The position numbers were made by a program, and so were the translations under genes. From positions 4,774,001 through 4,838,000 of the forward strand of contig JAJQJQ010000011.1 in assembly GCA_028622995.1 (NCBI GenBank): DNA of 64,000 nucleotides. The letters are read 5' to 3'. Below the pieces are notes generated by a model. It was given only the letters and a program-made list of their open reading frames with translations. It did no database searches and had not been told where the DNA came from. This DNA is from Panagrolaimus kolymaensis. Lineage: Eukaryota; Nematoda; Chromadorea; Rhabditida; Panagrolaimidae. Position 1 is the stretch's first letter; each line of letters starts with the position of its first letter. Below, piece after piece: positions 52,038-64,000 of the stretch.

Positions 52038-53829
52038 AGTTGGCGGCTTCAAAGCACCAGCAGAAAATCGAAAGCTTTGAAGGACGCAGCAGTAGTTATC
52101 AATTCAAAAGACAACATTTTCTTATTTTATGATCAATGATAGTTAACCATAATTTTGCACACATTCGTTATTTCCTTGAAACCTGTTTTGCATCATCAAA
52201 ACCCATTGTCAAGAAAGCGTTGGTGTATTTTTTTCTTGAATAAATACAAAAACAATAATAAAAAGTTTTGTGTAAATAATCATGTTCAATAATAATAAGA
52301 AGATCTTTATTTCTTGAAAACAAAAAATTGGAAGTAATAAATTTTTTTAATTTCAAACTTTCAAAATGACAAAATTTTAAAATTACTTTGAACCCATTGG
52401 TTTTGATAGATTTGTATCAATCGATTCAATTTTACAACATATGAAACTTTTAAGTGCAACTTTAATTTTTTGTTGCTGATTTACAACTCCACGCCATTTT
52501 CATTTGTTGTAGTAAAAAAATATTTTGAGAGAAAAAAGATTTTGAAAAACATTTATTTCTAATTGAAAAACCTTAAAATTGCGACAAAGACAATTTGTTG
52601 CATCTGTCTTCCTTGCTTGAATGGAAGAAAGATTTTTTATTCATTTTTATGCTTTAAACGCAATGCTTCAAAGCACATATATATTAAAGCCCAGCAGTTA
52701 TTTATATCCCAAATAGATTTTTAAGATCTTTTTTAATTGCAATCACATTTTTCGCATGCAAAGTGACAATTACATACATCAAAGATAAATTATGTAAGAT
52801 TTCTTATTGAATCATTGACGCAAAAAAGATTTTTTTTAAAGCTTCTTCTAACAACAGGTTTATGAAGCGAAGACAGCATCTTTGCTTCAGTGAAAGCGAA
52901 TCAATTTTATTTGCATTGAAGGGATAAAAAGAAAATGGAGGATAGAAAGAGGAGTTGATGTTGCGCCATAACTTTATATAAATCCTTCTAGGTTTGAATT
53001 GCAAAATTCAACGAATAAAAAAGTTCAACGTTATTTTTTCGAACACGTTTTTTGATTTTTTTATACTTTTACTTGCTTTTCTTTTTTCGATGTTCTAAAA
53101 CAACATGTTTATTCCACTATCATTTAATTATTTTACTACTCTCAAGAATTATTTATTTAATCATCTTTGATGTAAAGACAACGAACAATAAATTTGTTGT
53201 TTTTTCTTTTTCTTTCTATTTTTGAACACTATTTTTTAAGTCTTTTGAAGTCTTCCTCCTTCATGACAATATAAAAAGTTAAATAATGCAACAACAACAT
53301 CACCGCCACTAACAATAAACCATAATCATCATCATCACCATCCTTCTAGTCTGGTTTGAATCGTATCAAAGTAATATTGATACTCTGTTCTCTTTGGTAC
53401 CAAAAATCCCATTCAAGGTTGTAGAAAGCCATGTGATGATAAAAATTAATTTGGCATTTGAGTAAAACTTTATATTTTGTAAAAAATGATTTTTACTATT
53501 TACTAGATCATTCATTAAAAAATCTTGATTTACCCGATTTTTTGGACACGTTTTTTTTCTTATTTCAAGGTAATGGACAAAAGAACCATTGCCCGCCTTC
53601 TGGGACCTGCTTTTCATTTATATAACCTGAACCTATCTGGACATAAAAAAGAAAGACAAAAATGAAGACAACGTTGCGCGATTTATTCATCATTGATTTT
53701 AAATAAAAAAGGCTTCTTTGAATTTCTTTTTTCCTCTTTCATGTCGCTGCAGCCACCAGCAACTCACTCTCCTCTTCTAATCTTTGCATCTTTTTTTCAA
53801 AGCATTTACTTTTTCAGAGGAATATCGCC
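52038..53829. other. Noncoding divergent interval
   Basis: Between the dehydrogenase (-) and the PGAP2-like gene (+). It contains CAACAACAACATCACC- and ATCATC-type short repeats near 53287-53343. A TTTTTCAG acceptor at 53817 lies 12 bases before the next ATG and is a probable trans-splice site. No exon was seen. Confidence 0.55.
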
Positions 53830-56216
53830 ATGACTTTATCGGATATTCAACCATCATCTTCCTTGCCGCCCGTTGCAATTTCATTCGATGATAAAAGGCT
53901 ACCTGCAATTGAAGTTCCAATTCATCATAAACCTGATGGAAGAATTAGTATACGAACTGTTTGTTTGCTAGGAGCTTTGTTGCCTGGAGTCGGGTGTTAT
54001 TTTGTTATTGCTTATACATATTTGTTTCAATTTGAAAGAGTTCTTAATTTTACTTCATCTCATTGTCCCAATGTTAAAAGGTCTGTTTTAATAATTAATC
54101 CGCCTTGAAAAGATAAACTTAATTTCAGTCCATTTCCGCCTGTCAGTTACTCAATTGGAGTATGGGAACCTCAAAAATTCTTTTGGTTATTAATTTTAAC
54201 TGTACATATACCTCCAAGATTATTCTTTATTGTGGTATGTTTCGTCTGATTTTTCATTGAGGGCTGTAGATAAACAATAATTCAGATTTATAAGCGTCAA
54301 TACAAATTGGGTCGATCAAGCTATCAAAAAGAAACATGGTTTTCTCGAGTTGCATATGCTCATTCAAAATTCTTATTTTTGGAACCCCTTGGTTTAGTTA
54401 TTGTATCCATAATTGATATTGATTCACATTTTTGTAAGTTTTCTTTATTTTACTCATAAAATGGAAAATGTCAAGAAAAAAATCCTTGATCAACAAAAAG
54501 TAGCACGATAAAATTCAAGCACCGCGGAAAATGTTAAAAGTGTTCGAGATTTGAAAGTTCAATACTCTTTTCAAAAACTTTTTTTAAAACTTTTACTCGA
54601 GAATCATATTTATTTATTTTATTAAAAATTCCCTAATTAACGAAATAAACACCTATGGGTATTCTAAATAATTTGGACGTCATTATAAAAAAGAAGTACA
54701 AGATGGACCAACCCCACATTCCCTTGAGATTTTCATGTTTGTTAGGACCACAATATACACATGGGATTTTATTAAATAAAAAGCAATCGCACTCTTTTTT
54801 ATCTTATATCCAAAGGTATTTTTAAATGGGTAACTAAACACTTTTCCCTTCCAAGAATTTAATCAATGTTCTTACTGTATGTTTCCATTTTTAGTCATTC
54901 ATTCATTTGGTTATGCTATTTGGCTCATTAGCTTCAATTTCAATATGCTCTTAAATTCCATCCTTCATCATTATTCCGGATTTCGTGATTTGCATGATTA
55001 TGTAAGCTTACAAATCTTTTTGATCGAAGTTAAGTTTTTTTTCAGCATGAAACAACATTCCAACTTAAAAGGCTTATGTTTTTCATTGGCGCTCCTGTTT
55101 CGTTATCAACAGCATTTACATATTTGACTTATGCATTTTATTGTTACAATTTTTGTAAGTTTTCGCCCCCTTTCAAAGCCTCTAGAAGTTTTAACTAAAA
55201 TTTATTTTTAATTTTATTGAACAAAAAGTTGCGAATTTTTTTAATCACAGTCGTTTTTTTCTTTAAGTTAATTAAATTAAGTAATTAATTTTTGTTTGAA
55301 CTCGGTTTCTTTTTCGACGTTTTTTGAAGGAATAAAAAAGTAACATTCTTTTTTGTTCAATTTTAATCAAAAAGCAATCATTTGAATTAGTTGGAAAAAA
55401 ACAAGGCTATGCAAAAAAAAGAAGAAGAGATATTCATCACGGAAAAAACTAGAAGACAAAAAAAAATTAGATCGTCTCCGTTCTGATTTTTTAGATAATA
55501 AAAAAAAACGTCGAGATTTTTGAAAAAAAAATTTGCTATAAATTAAAATCAAATGATGAGAAGAAGAAGAAGACATAAGTTTAAGAAAGAAAAAAAAACG
55601 TCGACCGATCATTCAGAGATCTTGAGGGATTTTTTAAAATGATATTTATTGCTATCAAAGTCTAACTTCCTTTTTTAATTTGAGAAAAATTAGAACATTT
55701 AATTAAAGTCAACCCTAATTAACGGTTTAAGAAGAAAAAATGATACAAAAGTTTTAACAATAAATTATTGTAATTAGGCATTTGGGTCATGCATGGTTGA
55801 GAGAGATTCGTCTCTTTACATGTCTCAATTATTTTTTTCTAATGCACGCGCCTTTTTTATGCGCTACTTTAATCAGTTATCAAAATGTGTTTACAAACAT
55901 AATGACTAATTTTTTTTTTTAAATCTCTATCATTTTTCATTTAGTTAAATGAATATACACATTGACCAAGATCATTTGACTCATTTAATTCACTCATTCA
56001 TCTTTTCGAAAACAAAGCTTTTAATCTTTTCTTCAATTCAATTCTAAGCAATAATAATGTTAGTTTACTTTTTTAGCATATGCCGCATTCAGTATTGCTG
56101 AATATATAATGGTTGGATTTAATTCTGCATTTTATTTTCTCATTACTTGGGAGCTTGGTGGATCTCATATTGATTTAAATGTTGGAAATCTTAATAAAGC
56201 TCTCATGGATGCTTAA
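53830..56216 (+). CDS. PGAP2/FRAG1-like GPI-lipid remodelling membrane protein
   Basis: Six exons: 53830-54080, 54129-54234, 54286-54433, 54895-55001, 55046-55154 and 56077-56216, giving 286 aa. Introns 3 and 5 are long (461 and 922 bases). Hydrophobic segments begin after residue 40 (ISIRTVCLLGALLPGVGCYFV) and continue to the end, matching the FRAG1/DRAM/Sfk1 fold. Family marks include HCPNVKRSPFPPVSYSIGVW in the first lumenal loop and PPRLFF in the following helix. PGAP2 acts in the Golgi in remodelling of GPI-anchor fatty acids. The alternative is another Sfk1-type family member, but the lumenal loop favours PGAP2. Confidence 0.85.
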
Positions 56217-59200
56217 CTTTACACTCTTTTGATGAATCTGCTTTTAATGTTCTCAGTAGCAAAATTGTTTATAGATTTTTTTTTGTAAAAAATGAAAAAA
56301 TAAAATAGAACAAAAAGTGTCAAACTTAGCGAGCATCTTTCAATTTCTTATGACCTTTTTATCACATCACATATCAATTGAAAAAAAATCTCATTAATCT
56401 ATGTCAATAATTTTTTTATAACCATAAAAGGGGCTTCTTCTGATTAAACACAAAATCTCGAGAATCAAAAAAAAGAAATCAGAACATCGACCACCAACAG
56501 CGTTATGTTAGGTTTAATCGCATTATATTTGTGCCAGTCTGTTCCTGCAACCCATTTTCTGCTACAAATAAAAATAAAAATAAAACGACGACACGCATTT
56601 TTTGCTGTCAAATAAAGAAATAAAAAAAGACCTATCATTCGCTTTGCTTTGTGGATGAATGGTTTTTTGCGGTATGCTTTCTTCTTGTTTTCTCAGAGAA
56701 ATTTAAAAAAGAGAGTTAGACAGGCGTTTTTTATTACCTTTTCATTTTCGTAATATTTTTTTTTGAAAAAGAAAAATAAAGTCAGATGTTTGCCTTTTAA
56801 AAAAATAAGATGAGACACAAGTTTTACATTTATTTTTGAGCAGTTGAGGTTTAAATAAGAAAAAAATTATATCATTGCATTTTATATTCCCGTGTTCTTT
56901 TAAGCTTTAAAAAAGATAATGGAATGCTTGAAAGATCAAAAGCCCTCGGAAAAATACTTATTTAAGCTTCATTTAAAGATCCAATTAAAAACTAATAAAA
57001 GGTATTATAAATAAAATTTAACAAACAAAAAAATTTGCTATCATCTTAACAACGTCGTTTTTTTTCTCTCGAAAATATGTATGTCAAGAACAAAAGTGTC
57101 ATCTTTGATTAGAAAATATTTTTATCACAAGTTTTTTCATTTGTGCCAAGCTTTTACAGTATCATCTTATTTTGTTTCTTCCGTTTTTTGGATTTATTAT
57201 GTCAATGACCCTTTTTTAAATTTTTTTCATCATTCGTTTTTTTTTGGAACCTTTATTTTTTCCGAAGAGGCCTCTGTTTCATTTTGATTCATTTTTTTTT
57301 CTTCTTCAAAAAAAACCTTTCTTTACCGCCGAAGGAGTTTCAAAGATTTATGCCTTAGACCCTATTTTTTTGTTTTGTTTTTTCAAGACCGATTTCATCT
57401 TTCTTTCTTTTTTCTTCGAATAAATGTTTTTTATTTGAAACATTGCCCCTGTTTTTAATGTTGCTGCTCCCCCAAAAAATTTCATTTTTGCACAACCAGC
57501 CGTTTTCTTCTCTTTTTTAAAATACTTTGAAAAAAGAGCAACATAAAAAAAGCCTCTCCTTTCTTTTCCTTTTTTTTTAGTTTTTGGGTAGTTGTCATTT
57601 GCCTTGCTTGCTTTTTTATTCTTCTTCCTTTCCTTTTGAAATGAGTGAACGCACCCATACTAAAAAAAGTGATATGAACACACGCATCGAAATAGAAGCC
57701 GTCGTCTGTGAATATGTATTGAAGTTGTTGTCAAATCTGATAGGCTGGCTGCCCCACACATTGCTCGTTTGTTTTAAAACAAAAATGCGTGTGGCCGTTC
57801 ACTGTCTTTGTCGCTCCTTGGTTTTGCTTGCTGACAGACGCAAAGGGAGCAAACGAACGTTCGCATCTAAAAAAAGAGAGTGAAGAACGCAAACGCACGA
57901 ACGACAGAATCCTTTAACTTGATGCACTTTTAGGACCGCGTTCGAATGAAGCAAAGAATAGCAAAAAAGGGAGAAGAAGAAAAAAACGCCTCAACAGCAA
58001 AAAAATTTGTTCCCTCAAAAAGAGACTCTCATTAACTGATGCAAAGAAAAATTGTATCTTTTTTGGACGAAAAAAAAGTTTCTTTTTTTTTAAGAGTATC
58101 GTCGCTTTATCGTTTTTACCTGTTGCTTAATCAAAATATTTATCAGACAAAATAGACTGATTGTGTTTTTGCACACAAAAAATAATTATCTCTTTCAAAC
58201 ATTGGGAGGTCGACGTGAAGAAAAAAAACGAGAAAGGTGGTCTAAAAGTACGTGTGTAAATAAATCTTTTTATGCTTTCCTCTTTCTTCTCTTTTTAAAC
58301 CCAGTCGTTTTTGTGTTTTTTTTTTGTGAACTTTAAAATAAGGGGTTTTTTCTTATGAAAGTGCAAGCCCAATTTTTTATTCTAAGTAGCAATGATTTTT
58401 GCCCTTTTTTCTAATTCGCTCCAGATGTTTTTTTCTTCTTTGCAACACAGACAGCCTCAAGCGAATGAGATTGAAGGAAATGCAAATTAGCATAACGGGT
58501 GGTCCAAAATAAGCTCCTTAAAATTTTTTTATGAGTTTAGTTTTGATTGTATTCGTTTGCTGTGGCACCAGTTAAAAAAGTTTATGTGTTGCAATATTGT
58601 TGTTGTTCGTTCGTCAACAACAGCTGTGTGGAAGGCAAAAAAATGAGGATAGAAAAAAAAGCTGCTAAACATGTTGCAAAAAAGTTGTTGTCGTCGTCGT
58701 TGTCTGGCTGTTGTCTATCATCTATTTATCTATATCTTTTTTAGCTGTTGTTAAAAAAATTCTTCAGCATTTTTTTTCTTCTTCTACCAGGCGTTTGTCG
58801 TCTTCCTATATTTTTTCTTTTTCTCAAATATAGGGCATTTATGGGCGGCCGTAATATATACATATCATTTACAAGCAGCAGCAAGTAGGATGATTGTACA
58901 CACATACACTAAATGTCTAAATTAAAAAAACGGCTGTTAAATTTCGTTGAATGTTCGGCTGGAAATTGGATGAAGAAGGAGGACCACCGGGTTTGTTGCG
59001 ATTTTCCAAACATCATCCTAGTTTTAAAGTGGCGGCGGCAGTCATCAGCAAGGCAGCCAGCCGAAGTGGTGCGTTTGTTACAAAGCGGCGGTGGTAAAGA
59101 AATAAAAAAAATCTACTTCTTTCATTTTTCTTTACCTTTTTTTCCCGGTGGCTTTTTAATTAATAAAAAATGAAGAATTAATATGTATAGGTAGTTTTTC

Positions 59201-62200
59201 TTTTTGTTGTTAATAGTACAAAATCAAACTTATGACAGGAAAAAATGATAAATGTTTTTTTCTTCCATTTGCTGTCGCATTCCTTTTTTTTTTGTTGCGA
59301 TTCGCTATTTTATTTCCCCCCTCTTTTTTACTAACACTACTTCAGAAAAATAAGTGACCGTAATCGGAGATGATGTTTGCCCCCTTTTTTTCACTCAATG
59401 AATCGCAACATTGTTTTTTTTTCTCGCAACTTGTGGTGGATAAAATCGGAGCGAGGCTGATTGAGTCTTTTTTTTATTTGAGAATAACAAACTTCTTCAT
59501 CACATTTTAAAAGTTCATCGCTACATTTTTGTAGTAGCGACGATGAAAAAAAAACTGTGTACTTAAGAAATTTTATTTAAAAAAAAGAAGTTTTGACGTT
59601 GACAATAACAACATCGACGACAAGGGTGATGTTTTTTTATTCTCGAGGTAGTATGCTATAACACTTAGTTCTTCTCATCGATGGTGATCGTGGTGTCGTG
59701 GATTTTGTTGTAGTAGCTGTTGCTACTGAATAGTAGTGGAAAAGCGATGATGGTGGTCATTTGAACTTTATTAAAAAAATAAGACTCATTTTTTTATTTT
59801 TTTGCGACATAGTGAAGTGAGGAATTCGAAAAAAAAGTTGTTTACGTTGAAATTAACTCACGGACGCGAGTGTTTTTTTTCCTTCTTTTCACTTCATTTT
59901 TTCCACGGAGGGTCAAAATCAAAAATCGTGGAAAAGTGCAGAAAAAACTTTTTTATAAAAAAATCATTTTCGCTACAACTTTCAAAAATAGCAAAGTTGC
60001 ATTTTTAATTTTGGTGAAGTCTTTTGTGATAATAGTATTTGGCTGTAAAAGGGCTTCGATAATAAAAACATTATACCGCTTTACATTTATGCTTGCTTCA
60101 GCCATTCACATCTACCGTATCTTTTATTTTTTTCTAAAGACAAAAATCATCAAGGTTAGGTTTAATTTGTATATTCAATTCTTTTTTTTGCGACAGATGA
60201 ATGATAGATTTATGTATTCAAAAAATTATTGCCTTTTTTGAGTTTTTTTTTTGGCAAAAAAAGCTTTTACAGTCTCCCTATGTTTCTATAAAAAAAATCT
60301 CTTTCAAGGTCGAATCACAAAAAAACGTTCAACATCAGCGAACATCGCCATTCTTTTTTTTTTTTTTGCCATCATAAGCCTCTTCGCCTTCTCCTTGTTT
60401 TCTTCTTCTATGAGTTCGTATTTTGAGGCTCATTGCGTTGTTAACGTTCGTTCGTTCGTTGTGTCTTTTATATATTTTTTTCTGCGCATAACCAGAGGCA
60501 ATTTTTCACGCTGTCATCTACCGCACACATTGATGAAATGAAAGAAGAAAAAATAAGGAAAAGCAACCAAGCGGCGATCTTTCGTCTTCTTTATCGTTCT
60601 CTTTTCTTTTCTTTTTTATCTGGAGTTCTTTTTTCTTCTTCACGATGAAATGAAATTTATCGCTTCTTTCATTGTTAATGTTGCTTTTTTTTAACTCATG
60701 TCTTTTTTTCTTTCTTTTTTTTTTGTTCGTCTTCATCGATGCGAACAAAGACAAATATTTCACAATTTTTTCCACATTTAATGAGGGAACTTTAGCAACG
60801 TGTAAGAAAACTGACAAGATTACTTTGATCAATATTCTAGTAAATATTTACTGTAGTATTCAGAACAAAGAATTAGAGGGGAAACCCTTCAAGAGTTTTT
60901 GACCCATGAAACCGAGTGAACTCAAAAAAGAAATGATTCTTTGAGATTTATGTAAAAACGAGTTTGAAAAAATAAAATTTCGTTGCATCACATTTTATTA
61001 ACTGGAGAGTCTTAATAAGCGTTGCTTTTTACAAAGTTTGGCGGGAATCCAAAAAAAAATGATGGCTGGTGGAAAAGTGATCATGCTTTTGTCATCATTC
61101 ATTTACACCTGTCAGATTAATGAATGATAAAATGAAAAAATGGCATTTTGATTTCTAACTAATTTATTTTAATTTTTTCGATTTGTCTTTTTTTCCATTT
61201 CTTTGTGATCTGTTTCCCTTTTTTCTTCTCATTTTCTATCATACTGTAGTAATTGGCTGTCATTCATCCTCGGTTAGATTTTTTATTCTTTTCTCTTCTC
61301 AATCCATTCTTTTACTTTTTTTTCAAAAAAAAAACCTAAAAAAATTTATTTGAAACTATTGAAACGCAACAACAGATGCAAAGGAACATTGAGCACAGCA
61401 ACGATGACACCGACCCGGCTACGACTTTCGACGTTGAAGAAGCAGTCAAAAAACGAATAATTTTAGTTTTTTTGTACCCGACCCGCGATTTTTTTACGAG
61501 CTTCTATGGCACACTACCATCAGCCGTCCGTCATTTCTCTCTTCTTTCCATCTTTTTTTTAACTGTTGAAAAAGCAATTCAAACGCGCACAGATTGATGG
61601 CTTTTTCGCATTTTTTTCTTTTTCAATAAAAAAAATCTGCAACGACAGAGATTCATTTGATGCCGCCGGCAAAAAGGCAATTCCGAAACTAGGATTTAAA
61701 AAAAATGCTAACGATACCGTTTTTTTAGTTTTGTTTTTTGCGACAATTTTATTTTTTGAAATTTGTTTTTTTGTTTTGATGCTATCAGTTTAAAGTTATT
61801 TACTTTAATCAAATGTTAAAATGGCGGCCACCCATGTTGTTGGTTTTTTCTGTGATAAAAGTTCACGTGAAAGACAAAAACCATCAGGGACAGAAAGACT
61901 AGCTGAAAGGTAGTTAGTTCTGTTTCAACAAAAAGATACACACACGTTTTATTTAAAACTGTCAGGCTACAACTGCAGCGTCTACTTCGTTTTGTCTTAT
62001 GAAAAGAGAAAGGAAAACAAGAAATAAAAAAACAACTGCACTTGCTGTGGAGGGTCTAGTGGCGGGCGACTGGCAGTTGTTGTTGAAATTGTGTGTGATG
62101 AACGAGGAAACAACAACGACAATGTCGTCGTTGGTTGATGGCAGCAGTAGTAGTAGTAGTAGAAATAGAAAGAGGAAAGCTTTAGTGGCAGCAGACATAA

Positions 62201-62855
62201 ACCGGTTTGAAATAAAAGTTGAATCTAATAAAAAATGGCCAAAAAATAAAAAATTTGCAATTTAACTAATGATGTTTTTTTTCTCACTATTTTTCTACCG
62301 TATATTTTTGTCACCTTTTTTTCGAAAGTTGCAATTATCACAAAAGCGTGCTTTTATGTTACATCGAGTTAAAGCAATTTTCTTCTTAAACGTATATTTT
62401 TTAAAAAATAGCTATTTCTTTCAGTGAAACCAACAGCGAGAGCAGCATTTCAATCGCGTCTCGATCGGCAGTCAAGCTGGCTGCTTTGATTTATTAGTGA
62501 ATGAAAAAAATTTCCACATTATTACTGGCTGGATCCGTCGCAAAATTTTATATTTTTCAACAAAATACTTAAAATAACAATTACTTAAAACTACCAACTT
62601 TTTGTATTTATTTTATTATTATCTTCTCGGCTTTTCAATACATATTATTCTCAAATTTATATTACGCGTTTTTTTAAATTTCAAAGTTTTTCGTATTGTC
62701 GCAAAACAAAAAAAAAATTATTTGCCTTCTGTAATTTTCGTTACCAGGATATTATTTCATTCATTCATTCATCCATTTCATTCCATTATTATTTGTTTTA
62801 TTATTTTATTTTATTTTGTTGCTGTTTTTATTGATATTTCTTTTTTAACGACAAA
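56217..62855. promoter_or_regulatory. 6.6-kb noncoding region upstream of the DM-domain gene
   Basis: No coding exon is supported. The region mixes T tracts with less AT-rich patches, for example 57640-57900, 58960-59110 and 62030-62180. Recurrent motifs of the AACGAACG/CGTTCGTT type occur at 57850-57863, 58607-58614 and 60445-60460. A short AGT-type trinucleotide run lies near 62140-62161. Open frames such as 61376-61597 and 61999-62265 have low complexity. Length and composition suit a cis-regulatory domain for the downstream developmental gene, but this is inference. Confidence 0.4.
59514..59547. repeat. Imperfect inverted repeat
   Basis: TTCATCGCTACA pairs with TGTAGTAGCGACGATGAA with a short T loop and bulges. 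It could form a short hairpin. No mature small-RNA family was recognised in it. Confidence 0.35.
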
Positions 62856-64000
62856 ATGATGGTTTCCCTTGATAATGAAAGCAACAACAGCTACAACCGT
62901 ATGCATTCACCTTCTGCAACATCGGATTTTATTATTGATTCAAAAGAGGAAAGTATGGATGCAACTTCATTGGAAAATGGAGGTATGTAAATATAAGAGA
63001 TCTTTGACTTTTGCTATTGAGTTAGGCTTGCCATTTAAAAAATAGCTATAATGCTTAATCTTTAAATAGCTTTCGCTAAAAACTAGAAGATATTTTTGCC
63101 ATAGCGTTCTAAAAAGTACATAGCAATTAAGGAGAAAAAAGAGCATTAGTTAAAAAAAAAATTAAATTTATAGGAAATGATGATGATCGCAATTGTACTT
63201 CGTTAGAATCAGCTGATTATCAGGGATCATTGGATGCCTCGGATCACATGGGAAAAAGATACTTTTGTCAACGATGTTTAAATCATGGTTTAGAATTTCA
63301 AAGAAAAGGCCATAAACCTTCTTGCAAGTAAGAATTTCTTAAATTCATTTCATTGAGTTATAATGAATCCGCTCGCATTTATAGATATGCAGCATGTACA
63401 TGCGAACTTTGCATGATGGTTGAGCAACGTCGACAAATAAATTATCAATTATCCATGTGGAAACCCGATGATGATGCATGTATTGATATTATCAATGGAA
63501 GAAAAATAAGAAATCCTAAATGTGCAAGATGTTCAGCACATGGGAAAAAGCAAGCCCTTCGTGGACATAAAAAAGTTTCATGTCCATTTAATAATTGTCA
63601 ATGCGATATGGTAACCTTTAAACAATTATTCTTTTCATTCAAGTATAATATTTTAATATTTTTTAGTGTGCTTTGGTTGAAAATCGTCGAGTTTTAATGG
63701 CCAGACAAATTCGAGTTCGACGAACTCAACAACGGCAACGCCAATATTTGCCATCAGAAACTACACCAGAACCAACCGAAGATAATGCTTCAACAGATGC
63801 AACGATATTAAAACCGCTTCCAAGAGTTTTAAAACCAAATAATACCCTGATTTCACTTTTGAATCCACGACCAACTATAAAGAAACAAGCTAAAAGCATT
63901 CTTCTTGGACATGCAAAGCAATCAGCTTTTGCTCCAACATTAGCATCCACCACTACCATGCCACCACAACAGCAAATTTCATTGCTACTAAATACTCCTT
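62856..64000 (+). CDS. Double DM-domain transcription factor (MAB-3/DMD-3-like), 3' truncated
   Basis: Exons 62856-62982, 63174-63327, 63385-63610 and 63667 to the window edge give at least 278 aa with the frame still open. Two DM zinc domains are present. DM1 spans about 72-117 with C74, C77, the HKPSC pair and C98-x-C100-x-x-C103. DM2 spans about 138-185, reading CARCSAHG, RGHKKVSC and CQCDMCALVENRR. Two tandem DM domains are characteristic of nematode MAB-3 and DMD-3, which drive male differentiation; most other DM proteins have one. The N-terminal 70 residues are acidic and serine-rich, and the visible C-terminal part is rich in P, T and Q. Assignment to MAB-3 or DMD-3 needs the missing end. 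Confidence 0.88.

Noticed and set aside
57584..57883. 99-residue open frame in a less AT-rich patch
   Set aside because: No recognisable domain or splice partners; the patch fits regulatory DNA better.
59645..59655. GAGGTAGTATG, identical to the seed region of let-7 family members such as miR-84
   Set aside because: The first base is C instead of U, the following bases differ, and no complementary arm lies within 100 bases on either side, so no precursor hairpin forms.
61376..62265. Open frames with acidic or serine-rich stretches upstream of the DM gene
   Set aside because: They derive from T/A tracts and a trinucleotide run; frames on both strands overlap and no splice chain reaches the DM exons.

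Overview
This is a nuclear genomic window from a nematode. The evidence is a nematode-restricted gene set: a transthyretin-like secreted protein, srab-, srsx- and DMSR-type serpentine receptors, and a MAB-3/DMD-3-like factor with two DM domains. The DNA is very AT-rich, exons are split by short introns (mostly 44-60 nt), and intergenic DNA is long and T-rich. Acceptors mostly read TTTTAG rather than the TTTTCAG usual in Caenorhabditis, so a non-Caenorhabditis lineage is likely; I cannot name a species. No rRNA, CRISPR array, prokaryotic element or intact transposon was seen. All gene models were built by hand from reading frames and splice phases.

Layout. 1.4-2.3 kb: divergent Rab6-like GTPase (+). 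2.4-3.8 kb: srab-type receptor (-). 5.4-6.0 kb: transthyretin-like protein (-). 8.1-18.0 kb: CCT3 chaperonin subunit followed by a 2391-residue EPG5 autophagy tether (+,+), possibly one operon. 18.3-19.3 kb: aquaglyceroporin (-). 20.2-21.7 kb: srsx-type receptor (-). 22.2-22.9 kb: orphan coiled-coil protein (-). 23.6-33.9 kb: NURF-1/BPTF chromatin-remodelling gene (+). 39.0-40.5 kb: DMSR-type peptide receptor (+). 40.8-41.8 kb: GILT thiol reductase (-). 47.9-48.4 kb: small secreted Q-rich protein (+). 49.3-50.5 kb: succinyl-CoA ligase alpha subunit (-). 50.9-52.0 kb: HSD17B12/LET-767-like dehydrogenase (-). 53.8-56.2 kb: PGAP2/FRAG1-like membrane protein (+). 62.9 kb to the window end: double-DM transcription factor (+), cut by the edge.

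The best result is the nurf-1 locus. Splice phases support three products from one gene: a full-length protein (1983 aa), an N-terminal protein ending in an alternative terminal exon (1399 aa), and a C-terminal protein (490 aa) from an internal promoter with a TATA box. The two ends share no coding exon. The C-terminal part has two PHD fingers but no bromodomain anywhere in the window.

Other points: the Rab has lost the consensus guanine-recognition motifs. EPG5 keeps a LIR-type motif where the human protein has one. Noncoding stretches of 5-7 kb lie beside the DM factor and the neuroendocrine-type genes. No single new multi-gene system is evident; most genes are ordinary nematode genes.
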